Positions 23,619-35,650 of a DNA stretch of 64,000 nucleotides are shown here, piece by piece. Location of the stretch: positions 1 to 64,000 of the forward strand of contig JADWOT020001850.1 in NCBI GenBank assembly GCA_036345935.2, in the 5' to 3' direction. The translations under genes and the position numbers were made by a program. The stretch comes from Taenia hydatigena (Eukaryota; Platyhelminthes; Cestoda; Cyclophyllidea; Taeniidae). The notes beneath the pieces are model-generated. The model worked only from the letters and a program-made list of their open reading frames with translations, ran no database searches and was not told the origin of the DNA. The stretch's first letter is position 1, and each line of letters starts with the position of its first letter.

Positions 23619-26599
23619 ACGAAGATGAGGTGCGGATCCGGTTTCAGACGTCTCAATGAACATAACTGAAGATCCATGCATTTGCACTTACACTAGTGAT
23701 AAGATGATTTTACTTATAATAGAGCCGTTGGAGTTCTTTGATCCTGAATCTAATGACTGCTTGAGGTCAAGAATTTGCTTGATGAATCGAAATCTTGCTG
23801 GATGCATGACTCTTACGAAGGAGCATTAGATGCAAACTCAAACTTTCTGACTCCATATGGATATTAAAGCGTTAACTTTGTCCGGACCGACACAAATGGC
23901 ATGCGCATTGGCGATATGACTCGAAGTGACTTGGATGGAACGCGCAATGGATGCTAACCTTAGCGATGAAGGAGCGTTAGCACGGTCCTTACTACTGCTA
24001 TAATTTTTGCATGCTAGATGATTTGTGGGATGTGTCATGGGAGTGACGTATGTATGGTGAAAGCGAATAGGGGTTCTGCCGCTAGCAAAGCGAAAATTCT
24101 TCATCATCCAAGGCTTCCTAGTACGCACTGTTATAGAATGAGAGATATGGAAAGCATGCGATATCGTAAGGCAATCACACTACTCAGAGTGGTAAACGAG
24201 TCAAAATTCTTCTTGAGTTATTGGAATCAGTGCATTTACCTGGAGCACGCGAGGCACAGCACTGTAGACATCTGACTGAGTTGTAGCGTTGTCATTGCTA
24301 GGTAATTGTTCTCCATAGGCAGTCGTGCTAACATCACGTGGCAAACTTATTTGCTAAGAAATGCATCGTGACAAATTGCACAAAGCCGAAGCATGCTTGA
24401 TGTTACATTGGGATGTACAAACATGGTGAAAGTTAAAATGCTGGATTGTTTAAGCGATGCGAATCGTCAGGTTTCAATCAAATCCAGTCCACACATAACG
24501 ATTGTGTAACCTATTAAATAGATGTGACTGAACTGTGGATAATCCATTAGCAACCTCTAAAATCCTCTCCGCTTGCTTAATGTATAGACATATTCTGCCT
24601 AATCGTTGCGCTTTCTTTTGTCTTTAATGTTGCTTTACTCCCCACTGCTGAATAGTAACTTATCAAGTTTCTATTTTAATGTGGAGTGGTTGGCGGCAAC
24701 CCAACTAAACACATTTATTGTAACAGAGGTTTGCTACTGATAATAATGGCTCACTTTTCTAAGCGATAGCCACTAAGTGAGAACAAAGTTGTTTGCGTTA
24801 GCCACCTTTCCCACTGTCTGCCTCCGCATGTTGTCACCTTAAATGGCTGTTGGTGTTTTGTTTTGTTAAGGCTGTGGAGCATGCGCGGTAAATCTCACCA
24901 GACTTGCTTGATTGTAGCATTCGAGACTTTCATGAAGACATTTAAATAGCACTCCAGAGTTTGGGTGAATCTCGCCCCTCAACAAAGAAGAGGATTAGCG
25001 GTTACTCACCCACTTCTAAATAATCTCTTACGATAATTCAAATGCGTCCGTCAGGAATTGTGAAAAGGGGTTCGTTGAACCGCGTTCTGCTTTATTTCAT
25101 ACTTTTCGACTTTGTGAAATTAACTTCTCTTTCTTTGGCCTCACTCCATGCATTTCATTGCTGGTCTGTTTGAAGTTTCACCACGTGCATTTCGTAGACC
25201 TCAGTAGCGGTCTCTTGATTTATCTTATCCGGGTAGCTTTTCATCAATATGTGGATTGATGTGCATATCTAAAAAAATGATTTTGGATTATTTTGGATCA
25301 TAGAGCTTTCATAAACCGCTTTATATATTGCTCAAAGTTGTTTGTTTTTCAGCCATTGAGTATATTAGGGAGATCGGCCTTAGATTTGTGAGGGCTTGAG
25401 CTTATGCCTTCCTACTTTGATCCCGACCGACAAGAACAATCCTGATATTGAATAGAAATTTGGGACCATCCAAAGGATTTGCCCTCCCTCAGTCCCAATC
25501 GCTTATTTTAACCGAGTTTATAAGCTCAAATCACGCTATGGTTCCACGCATTAATTTTTTGCATATTGGTGCCATGACTGGCGACCTCGTTTTGGCTTTA
25601 TAAGGTCTTTACGAAAATACGGCCAATGTCTTTTGTTTTAATTACCCCGTGCTTCCTCGTGGATACAAGACGGTTAGCTTATCGAAGGATAGGCACAGTT
25701 GATTGAGTGCGAACTGTTTAGTCTGTGTGCCTTCGTTACCTAGGATAGTTTCCTTCCTTTGAATGTTTTTGACTGTTTTTAAAAGGATCCACTTCAAAAT
25801 TGAGGTACGAATGCCAAGACTTGGCTATCAGCAGTTTCATAAAACATCATCCCATAGACCGATTGTCGTAAACACATCATTCTAAATGGTTACAACCAAT
25901 AATAAGGCTTCCGCCAATAGTGCCACCCAACTGTCTCCACAGGTCGCCTGCTGGGCAGCAAAACCATATCGCATGACAGCAAGCTCAGACAAAACGCAGT
26001 TGAAGTGGAGAACAGGTGAGCGAACTACGAGGCCTTTAAAGCCGATAGTATCTCAGCAATGATAAAAATGGGAATTTTCATGATCGGCGTGACTAGCATG
26101 ACGTGGACATGAGCCTTGCCAACTAGAACATAATGTGCAACAGCCAGGTAGTAAAATCTGTAAGTTTTTAAAAACACTTGATATATGCAGTTACAATAAT
26201 GATTGGAAAGGAAATTATTAAATGAACATAAAATGCGTAGAATGGATCATGGTGTGTCCTTTAGGAAATAGACTGAATGGACTGAATCTTGGTAGCTTTA
26301 TCGCGCCTAGGTCTTTCAATAGCCCATTTTTAACGTTGATCAAGGAGATAGATTCTCCATTCTTTTGAAATCACTGAAAAGCCATTCAACTAATAACGCT
26401 CTGCTATAACTCCTTTAAGAAAAGCTTGAAAAGGTGCCTCCATTCCATGCCTTTAATCACTTGTACAACAAACAACTTGGCAAACAACTCAACCCCCGGT
26501 AAAATGAATGAAAGGGGAGCAGCGTCGTGTCAATTTGATATCATTTTGGATCGCATGTGAATGTAATCACTAACGCGGCAAATTCGTGACTGCTTTTAC
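23619..26599. other. No gene recognised
   Basis: Three kilobases with only short open frames. No repeat or RNA gene was seen. Confidence 0.4.
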
Positions 26600-26705
26600 C
26601 TGCAGCCTTAACCACTTCGTGATGACGAGGATCCCAAGCCATGTCAGTAACATTTAAGCGTGTTTCTACACCAATGATACAGTTCCTAGCCTTGAATTCT
26701 GCCAT
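26600..26705 (-). CDS. Candidate first exon, unrecognised product
   Basis: Minus-strand ATG at 26705 opens 35 codons (MAEFKARNCIIGVETRL...DPRHHEVVKAA) and stops at a strong donor CAG|GTAAAA in phase 1. The next exon was not identified; frames further down the minus strand are short. No signal peptide. Family unknown. Confidence 0.3.
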
Positions 26706-27154
26706 TTTCGTCGTCAGTGTAGCGAACAAGTGGGAGGGCGATGATATCTGCCAAATATATTGCAAGTGATGAAAGGGAAAGAGAACGCATCTCGAATTTT
26801 AGTTACACTAAACGTCACGCACATTGAGTAGGGCAGGAACAGAAGAAAAGCTTGCACCGCTTTCGCGACAACACGGGTGATCGACGTATCATTCGGGCGA
26901 AAAATGAGGTGACTTCGGCTCAAACCAACGAAAGAAACATTAAGATATGCGAGAGGAAAGGTGACTAAGAGAGTAAGCAGCTTAGTTTGCTGAGACAACT
27001 AGGGAAAAGTCTCCAATTATATTTGCCTGTTGAAGCCTACTATGGAAATAAGTAGCATGTGCACTGATGTCATGGTCTCATAAATTGCCCTTCAAGATCT
27101 TTATTTCTTGTCCGTACATTGAATCAATAGGTAAAAGGCAAAAACTAAATTAAG
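26706..27154. other. No gene recognised
   Basis: Includes a 94-codon minus-strand frame with no context. Confidence 0.25.
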
Positions 27155-27192
27155 CTTTTACAACTTTCGCTTATAAGCGAAAGTTGTAAAAG
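27155..27192. repeat. 38-base perfect palindrome
   Basis: CTTTTACAACTTTCGCTTA is followed immediately by its exact reverse complement, with no loop: 19-base arms, perfect. Such a length is far outside chance in 64 kb. It could extrude as a cruciform, fold in RNA as a hairpin, or mark an insertion or repair junction. Confidence 0.9.
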
Positions 27193-27579
27193 AGGAAGAA
27201 TAATGTTCTAGCTGTAATGCTAAAATTAATGTCTCCATAAATGGGACCAATAGAGTCCTTCCACATAACGGCAACACTTCGATCATTACCTCACGTTAAT
27301 CAGCAAAGCGGATTACATTTTGACCCCCCTCTACACTCGCCTCGGTATTTCACGACACTGATCTACCTTAAGATGGTAACCACAGCATGCAATCTGATGA
27401 CTCATCAGGACTAACTTTTACCTTCTCTACCTAACATCGCATCAATTTGAAGGTAATAATATCTGTTTAAACATTGCATTGGAAATACGTCAGCACTTGG
27501 CTGTCGAGAGGCGATTGAAGTTACCCAGGTCATGCGTTAACGCATGCTGTCCCCACAATAGTGAATGTTTTGTGGCCCG
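27193..27579. other. No gene recognised
   Basis: Nothing seen beyond short open frames. Confidence 0.3.
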
Positions 27580-28202
27580 CTATAGACACTGCGTGGGCAT
27601 TTTGGGACAACTACGGTTCGCATTGGGCAAGTTTACATCAGGAATAATCAAAAGATCAAAGGAAAGGTCATAGTGTCCATGAGGAGTAAAAAAGGGCTTC
27701 ATCGTCTCAATAATTACTCTATACACCAGTCCAGTAGGTATAGGAAGGTAGTTGTAGCTCACCTAACCCATCGCTAGGCAAAGTGACAAATGGGAGTTAA
27801 GTACGAGCTTAAGAAAGTGACGTTGAAAAGTAAAATTGGCATTTAAAATAGCAGTGAGATTCGCATGATCATGTTGCCATGTTTTTGTGCGACTGTGGAC
27901 GCCTGTTAATTGGTGGACCTCCGCTTCCCATTGCATCTGCCATTCAGTCGAGTATTTTCTAGGCAATTTACCAAACAAGCTCCTCCTTTTGCAGCATATA
28001 TTAACTACATTAATTGGACAATCCCACAATGATTGCGATGAATTGCCTTTTGCTTACCTTCTCAATACGACTTAACGACGTCTCCCAAATAATGCCGCCC
28101 CTTTGTAGCAAGTAGTAATTACTTATTTTAAGGAACTGTCGCTTTGTTTGAACAGGAAGAGTTTGAGCTGCCTTGTGTAGATTTGAAAACCTTGGTTGTT
28201 CT
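27580..28202 (-). CDS. Candidate exons or pseudogene, one in-frame TAG
   Basis: On the minus strand a first candidate exon (about 28202-28058) ends with GAGAAG|GTAAGC and reads QPRFSNLHKAAQTL...SLSRIEK. Below it, one frame runs from about 28029 to 27580, roughly 150 codons, broken only by a TAG at 27765-27763 directly before GTGAGC. The part before the TAG reads STEWQMQWEAEVHQL...; the part after reads SYNYLPIPTGLVYRV.... Both parts look protein-like. The two blocks do not join in a simple phase (phase 0 against phase 2), so the exon structure is unresolved. Either the TAG is a true stop with a donor-like sequence next to it, or the locus is a pseudogene. Family not recognised. Confidence 0.3.
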
Positions 28203-31200
28203 CTCAAAGAACGGCATTTAAGTCAAAACGGAAAAGTCAGGAGCGGTAGCTGCGTGTTCAACTTAAATTTAGTTCCTAGCCACATTAACACTCTTCCTTA
28301 ATTTCAGCGGGTTTTACTGACCCCTTTTTTAAATTCCATCTGCGCAACGACCCTCAAAGGACTGAGTCGCGCTGGCGGACCATCCCACCCTTAGTTGCTC
28401 TGCACGTCGGCAACGCTCCTCTCGAAGTTCTTCTTGGGGAAAGCCGCCGGGTGATACATTTAACTTGACACTTCGCCAAAGCACGAACGACTTTGGCTTT
28501 AAGTCATTATTCATCAGGGAAAGTCACTTTAAGCCAGAGAGTGTGGTATTATGTAACAGTTTTATCAATAAAAAATACAAAAATAGTTTTTTCCTTATTA
28601 GGAACGCCCTATTCAAACAATCAATCATGCGGCAAATCCCTGCAGTTGTTTGCATGAGCACTTGTAGTCTGAACTCTGATAGCACTGATAAAGTGGTTGC
28701 CACCCCATTGTTGCATCTATTCGTCTCTAACGACCCTCATCAAGAAGCGAGATGAGTCAGAAGATTCAGACAACCAAACATTCGGAGCAGATTTATCTGT
28801 CGCGCAGGAAGTTGACACGAATTTCACCATTTTAACATAGCCAAAGATGTTTTTGCATGCAAAATGAGCGATGAATGTCCATTGTATTGAATGGATGCTT
28901 TTGAGGAGGCGTCAGCAGGAAAGTAGCACATTTGGTGAGCGACTTATCTCTAGACATCAGCGCAACTACTCCGCTTTCCAGTCATTTAACATATCCTGAC
29001 TACGATTGTCTAGTCACAAGGCCAGACAAGCGTCTACTTGCGGCAAATAAAGAAGGCGAGGATAGACAGTGAGTGTATAAGGTCGTGCGATGTCTCGCAA
29101 CAATGTGATATGGTTTCACGTGCTATATGCCCACCTCTGTTTTCGAAGATGAAGCACTCTCTTGTACGCCTTCGGAATGTTACAGAAAGATCTCAGAAAC
29201 TCAGAGGCTAATTGACTTGACAGAGGCAAAAGCGAATGTTAGAGGTTGTTTGCAGACAGGTAGTACAAACAACGTTTAGCTAGAAAGCAACAAGGTTTTT
29301 TACTTTGAGGATGACTAAGTTGGGCCTGTTACAGACGCTTGAGGCTCATAGGGTAAGTACGCCGACAACTCAACGTTGGGTTCTACCAGATGTGTAATAG
29401 ATGCCTCGGATGACTCACCGACTTAGTGGAATGGCGACGTGGGCTATTTTACTCCCTTCTGCTTCCAGCGGCTGGACGGACGTTGGAGGTCAAAGTGTTA
29501 TGGAGAGGCACAATGTCAGCTAAGTTAATGAAATGAGCTAATCAGAAGGCGGGGACAATACTCACAAAGGATCTCCTCTGAAATTGGTCACGAGAGGGCA
29601 AAGAGACAGCATCTGAATGGCCAAATGGCTGTTGAAGGATGCCTATAGGCTACAGTGTTACTCTGATATAAAGGTGGCTTAATGCGTGTATGGGGATCCA
29701 TCTGCTCACCATTTAATTTGGTTGATTCTAGGATTTTTATTTTACACAAAGCTAACCACAGGCAGCATTCAGTGGAATCAAATAAAGGTAACACTTACAA
29801 TCGGTCTTAGAGACTTGTCCGTAATGGTGTTACCATTTTCCTACCAAGGTGAGGAGTGGAAATGATCTGTGTTAAGAGAGTTTAATGTGATGGAGGGTAG
29901 TAAGTAGATGGCAACATGGATAAGTTGATTTGGTGGCGGGTAGGATTCCTTGCAGTCATCTAAGAATCACTACACTTCCATCGCCACGAGGATGCTCATG
30001 AGTATCTACTGGCAGTGCAGGAGCATTCACCTGACTCACTCAAACATAACACATTCCGAGAGCTATTCTCCGGTCAGACAGTGACGAGGAGTAGGTTTGA
30101 TATCATACCATATTTGCACGTCTCCATCATGCGTAACACCCAAACAGCATTCCCCTCTGGTTTGTGCTTGCAGTACAATGCAGTGAATGCAGCACAGCAT
30201 CCAAGTCAAATGATTACTGGCTCGATCTCTCCTACAGTGTACAGCAAGGCTAGGCTTTACAAGTATGAGCTTGATACAGCTACTAAGACAATGTAGAAGC
30301 ACGCAAAACCTTCCAACCATACCTTTTACTGGAGAAAAGTGTGGCACGATAAGTAGGAGAGGAAGAGCTCCGTGATGGAACCGCATACATGGGCAGCATC
30401 TGCGTCCATTGATTGCCCTTATGCTCATTATTCAGTCAAGCAGATTAATGGATGCACCACCACTCCTGCCCTGTAACCAAAACCATTTCCTCTACTCTGC
30501 ACCTGGTGCAGCACAATGACAAAGGCCTTCTTTGCTCAAATAACTGCCTCTTTTAACGCACTACGATACATGCATTACTCCACAGAACACGAAGAACGTT
30601 CGATAACAGAAGGGAATTAAGGTATAATGTGTTTGCCGACGAAATGTAGTACTTAAGGTTGTGAAGGCAATTTAAAAGTGACAGACTCTAACTAGGTCAT
30701 CAAGATATCTTTGGACAAGCAAATATTCATCACAATTTTTATGCCATTTGTCATAGAAAACAGGTCTAGAATGTACTAGCAGCCTCAACAATTCTCCTCA
30801 TTCCCTACACCTTTACAATAAACAGTAAAACGAGCACACCTAACGTCTGTCACATTTCATCCACAATTGGTCTGGATGCCTTCGGTGCACAGCTGCTGAC
30901 CATGCTTCAGTAACAGACTTGCAACGATGCGTAGTCAAGTAGAATGAAGGTAACACTTTAAGTCATCACCTTGGTCTGCTTGCATCAGCAGCCCACTAAT
31001 CGCTAATGGCTTACCAGTGGTCAAAATTTTCCCATTTCATAAATAATCCTCTGATTCATGTCTTTGACAGGGCTAATTCCTCTGCAAGACAGGAGCAAGC
31101 GCCCGGGCATGCAGGTGCATCCCTCTGGTCTTTGTACTCCTATGTCAACGATCCCACCCACCAATAGACAGCAACGTTTGGCAACGGTGGAAAGGGCGGT

Positions 31201-32422
31201 CTACGAGAACGCGTGATGTAGTCATGTCAAAATGTCCATAAGTGTTGGGCTACGTTTTCCTCGATCGCAGTAAGCAACAGTTTTGCACACCCCTACGCCC
31301 AAATTAGAACCTTTGAATGGTGTCATTCTTGGTGATTCTCCACAGTCTGCAAACATGACCACCATAGATTTACTAGCTCACTTGAAGAAGACAGAATACT
31401 GTTGCATTGATTGTGCTCTAAAAGCAAGCAACTCTAAATCCATTACCGCCAATTCCTTCTCACTTCAATTTCTGAGTTCTCTAAACTGCTTGAACCCAAG
31501 CTACCATCAGGCGACATGAGGTGATGAAAATCATCATTGTCTACCTTGTGGTCAGGGATGTAGTGTCTGTTACTTAGGCAATGCCATCAACAGCAGTTTT
31601 AGCCTGACCAATAAACTACTGCTTCATTCAAGTGTTTTACGACAGCATGATTAAAGCAATGCCTGCAAGGTGGTCTGCAATTGCTTCAAACAGTGAGGAC
31701 TTTTCTCACTCATGTTCATGCACGTCCATTTCCTCCTCGGTTGACTAGCATCCCACTTTTTTGTCAACTGCATTCGCATATTCTTCTGTCGATTTGAAAG
31801 TAGGATCACAGGCGCGTGGCACTCCCGTGCATACTCTCAAATATTTTGTGCTATGCTGCACTCATTTAGATTAACATTTGCCAGATAAGCCTTTTATCTT
31901 AGATCAGCCGACTCAATTAATTGCTGTGGAGGAGTGCTTTCTACAGGCCCTTTAATAATCTGCATTTGACGTGAATATCACGAGGTCTCTGCTTTGGCAA
32001 TCACCTGCTGCCGAATTGAATCGGACGGCTTGGAAACACTGCCACTGGTTTTGTGTGATTTTCACACTCATATAGGTAGTAGTTGAGGATGGGAACTTTC
32101 TGATAATAGTGGTCTCAGAAAGTTTGACAAGATGTAACTCGACAATATTTTGATCTGGAAAAAGGAGAGAACCATCCCACTTCCGGGATCCGCAAAAAAT
32201 AAAATGTAGGTTTCACAATAAATATCTCAATCTCACTTTAAATACTGACTTGCCGAACCTGTAAAATTTAGGGTATTGAGTTGAATCGTGCACCAGTGAA
32301 AGTGAAAAACTAATCGGAAATACAGAGTAGAGCGGTAGGTAGGTAAATGTCTGAATCAAATTGGCAGTCAACTCAGATTAGTCTTTGTCGAATGTTAATT
32401 GCGAAATTGTGTAGTTTTGATT
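28203..32422. other. No gene firmly recognised
   Basis: Contains competing open frames on both strands at 30015-30428 (93 codons plus, 121 codons minus) and a 61-codon minus frame at 28329-28514. None has convincing splice or start support. Confidence 0.3.
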
Positions 32423-32611
32423 TTACTTTCCTCCACTGGCTAAAATTTCATAGCGTTTCGAGATTTTCGATTCGAAGGTCAGAATAGTATTGGCAGAGTT
32501 TTCTAGTTCCTTTAAACAGCTAACTTCTTGTAAATCTGACTGGAGCCAAATTTTACCAATAAATCGCTCATCAGTTCTAGAGAGGCAAAAGGCAAGCCCT
32601 ATTTCCATAAT
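32423..32611 (-). CDS. Candidate last exon, unrecognised product
   Basis: Minus-strand acceptor ATTTGCCAG leads in phase 0 into 62 codons and TAA. The peptide (MEIGLAFCLSRTDERF... to ...SKRYEILASGGK) has balanced composition and a helical, charged second half. No canonical poly(A) hexamer was seen close by. Family unknown. Confidence 0.35.
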   Translation of the reverse strand: MMEIGLAFCLSRTDERFIGKIWLQSDLQEVSCLKELENSANTILTFESKISKRYEILASGGK

Positions 32612-32693
32612 CTGGCAAATGTAGTATTTTTAGCAACCACACTAGTCGACATATGCACAGATTTTTTTCAAAGCATTTTAGCCTGGCTAGTAC

Positions 32694-32894
32694 TCATGCA
32701 CAAAAGTCAAAAGTAGGAGCGGATTCATAAGCGATCAGGTCATGTGCTTCGGATACTGGTGGTAATGGCCTAGCCGACCCCACCAATGCCGCCTCTTCTG
32801 GAGATCCCATCGTAACCACCTCATTTCTACGGACCACGAAATCTTTTGACGAGTCTCTCTTTATGAACTTTGAGGTACCACTTCGCAATTTCAT
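32694..32894 (-). CDS. Candidate last exon, unrecognised product
   Basis: Minus-strand acceptor TGTGTAG is followed directly by ATG and 66 codons to TGA. The peptide is basic at first (MKLRSGTSKFIKRDSSKDF), then acidic and Pro/Ala-rich, ending APTFDFCA. It could be a cytoplasmic tail. It is 82 bases upstream of the other minus-strand exon but carries its own stop, so they are either alternative ends or separate genes. Confidence 0.35.
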   Translation of the reverse strand: MKLRSGTSKFIKRDSSKDFVVRRNEVVTMGSPEEAALVGSARPLPPVSEAHDLIAYESAPTFDFCA

Positions 32895-33647
32895 CTACAC
32901 AGCAGTAACGAGACACTCAAGCCTTCATGCCTCAAGTTTCATCGAATTCATTAGACTCACAATGGTTAACAAATGATGCAGTATGAGCTATTCCTGAGTG
33001 GCTGTTGCAGTAGTCTTGCTGAATGGCAAAGCATCCATGTAATGGATTGTGTAGTCGAAGCTATCGAGTCCAACCCTGTGCTTTCTAAAGAATAGCACTT
33101 TGCTACTTATTAGCAGATTCATAAACAGCGACAAATCCATCTGCAGAAGCGCGTTGCAACCAAATTAATGGTTTTTATTAAACAACCTTCGATAAATTTA
33201 ATGGGCAAAGGGCGCCTTTGTCAGCTGGCTATTTTATCCTAAATTTCTATAGCTAGAATTGCAGCAACGCGTACTGGAAAAGTCGGCAATTGTAAAGTCA
33301 AAGTGGAAGCTAGGGCGACTGCACTGGTGCTATGGCACCATTGCGCACCAACGAAATTTCTTTGCTTCTCTTTAAATAGGTCATTCGACGCAGCTGATAT
33401 TAGCACAGACACTATTCAGATTCGCTGCTCGCCAAGGTTCTTGAACGGCTTTACAAACAATTTAACGACGAAATTCCATCTGAAAGGAATTTAGGGATGG
33501 TCATTGAAAAAGGTTCTCATACAGATTACTTATCGACTATCACTACATTTCAAATTTGTGAGAGTGAGATGACGAAGTGGACCAGTTGAGTGAAATATTT
33601 TACAGAATCGCTGCTGCTTGGGTAAGAAGAAGAGAGAAACGTTTTCG

Positions 33648-33860
33648 TTTATTTTAATAGCCAGCAGAAAAGTCATAAGAGTTTCTGTGCAGGAACGCAG
33701 ACATCGAATAAGGATGATCGAAATCATTACCGGAATAGTGATAGAAAAGTGGATAGTCCGTATGAATGCAATTCCCTGCCCAGGTTATAGTCCAAAATTT
33801 AGACTTATGTCCGTACCGACAGTTCTGGTGTCGCATTACGACACAAAACAGACATACCAA
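33648..33860 (-). CDS. Candidate last exon with adjacent AATAAA
   Basis: A 68-codon minus-strand frame (HQNCRYGHKSKFWTITWAGN...) ends TAA and is followed at once by AATAAA (33653-33648). Aromatic-rich and Asp/His-rich. A longer plus-strand frame (33618-33878) overlaps it, so the coding strand is not certain. Family unknown. Confidence 0.25.
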
Positions 33861-35218
33861 ATATTATTAGCTCACTGATGTTATCGTGCTTTCTTCATTT
33901 CGTAACTCGTATCCATACTTCTAGCACTTTTGCCTCAAGCAAAAGAGAAGACGATTGCAGGCAGCATGCAGTATCTCAGACAGTCGATTGTAGTGTTATC
34001 CTTGAAAGTTAACCGATTTACGTTTGCCATTTTTTTACAAAACAGGTCTCAAGTTCAGTAGTTGCCTTTGCTGGGGGGCTCTCTTGCATATCTTTTTGTA
34101 TCCCCTTGTTTTCCTTTGCTGGCTATTATGATCGGACCCCTTTGTCTATATCAACATCAGTCGGCGGGTCATTGTCAACTGCACAATCACAATGCATGCA
34201 TCTACCACGAAGATTGTAATCCTGAGTCGACTGGAGAGTAATGAATGCCGTTCGGAAATCGTGCAGCTACCATGCAATCCACCACACATGTTTCCACATT
34301 TCCATCCATATTTACTGCCGGTGTACATCATTATTTTTCATCGCCTTCCTATTTTAATGGACTTACTGACTCATTCGCAGGCACATTTCATCCACTGGAC
34401 AAGTACCTGCACAAAGTTATTTCTCATATAAGTGTCATTCATTTACCAGCCACCCATTCCTTAAACGTACTTGCGCTCTAAGTGAGCATGACGTCGGTCA
34501 CATGCCATTGCCGGAACACACATGATCATTGGGTACAGGATGTCAAACAACAGCAAGGGATCTGTCAATAGCTTTGTTATCAGATCGAACAGTGATGTGA
34601 CTGCACTACTTCTGTCGACTGACAAATCGCAGACAGACTCTAGTGAGCCAGAGACTCCTGCATTTTAAGCAGAGGGGAAGTAACTGTGCATAACAACGGT
34701 CACCAACATGCAGTCAGTCTACAAAAGAGTAAGTCAGCAGTCTCTCATGCCCTTTTTTGACTCTGCTCCATGCACGACCGACTGTAAAGGCACCCAGCAT
34801 TATCAAGTGCGTGGCATGCAGTAAAAACATAGAAGAAGCAGTTTAACCTCAAAAGAGGTTACATTAGTACTAAAGAGGGTTAGCGTTTGGTGGTAGAAGA
34901 TAGCAGCATTGTAAAACCAAGCAGGTTATTTTTATACTAAATTGAGCGCACCATTTTTGTGCTTTATCTAGAGGGTGAGTGCAATTTTATGCCTCAGTGG
35001 CATCAAATCATCAGATAATTATGTCATTGCGCCTATGACAATTCATTCTGCAGCCGGCCTCACCACTTGTAAAAGAACTCAAGGTACACACCACCCTTTC
35101 ACGTATAAGTATTATTTCGTCAGAAATTGATAATAATACCTACATATTTTGCTATTTTGGGCACAGAACTCTGTGTATACACCGGCGGACAAGAATCCCA
35201 CACTGTTGAGTAGATGGA
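33861..35218. other. No gene recognised
   Basis: A 78-codon frame with ATG at 34245 (plus; MPFGNRAATMQSTTHVST...) is the only notable item and is unsupported by splice sites. Confidence 0.25.
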
Positions 35219-35650
35219 ATGGAAGTGGCTGCCATGAACTACAAAGCTAAAATAGAATTAGTAAAACTCAATGGTAGCATTTTATTATTGGCCGGGATTT
35301 CAGTAGCCTTTGACAGTGAGTTGCAGAAAGTACTGATTTGGGCCGCAAGCAAAGACGACAGAATGAGCAATCAGGTGAAGTGCCTCATTGAAGTGACTGA
35401 AGTTAACCCAAGTGAGTGCAGCAATGCATACAGTATTAGTTCATGCTTGCAATTTTGTGTCTATGCTACTACTTTCAAGCTAAGAGTATGTGAGACAGAT
35501 GTGGTTCGCAACAAGGTGGGGTCTAGATCAACGAAAAGGGGGTGTAAGCGCATGATTGGTGTTGTGCGAGCCTCCGCTATCCCGAAAAAAACACGAACTA
35601 TCCTGCCAAAATTCATTCATTTAAAATATATCCTGTCAATGTGTAGCTAG
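35219..35650 (+). CDS. Unrecognised open frame, 143 codons
   Basis: A true ATG opens 143 codons to TAG, longer than most chance frames at this base composition. The N-terminal half (MEVAAMNYKAKIELVKLNGS, then hydrophobic ILLLAGISVAF) reads smoothly to DDRMSNQ, where CAG|GTGAAG could be a donor. The C-terminal third is Lys/Arg-rich. It could be a single-exon small gene or a first exon plus read-through. No family recognised. Confidence 0.3.
   Translation: MEVAAMNYKAKIELVKLNGSILLLAGISVAFDSELQKVLIWAASKDDRMSNQVKCLIEVTEVNPSECSNAYSISSCLQFCVYATTFKLRVCETDVVRNKVGSRSTKRGCKRMIGVVRASAIPKKTRTILPKFIHLKYILSMCS

Noticed and set aside
30063..30428. 121-codon minus-strand frame with a WD40-like phrase (THDGDVQIWYD)
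   Set aside because: A single short phrase, no repeats, and a competing 93-codon frame on the other strand; insufficient to call.
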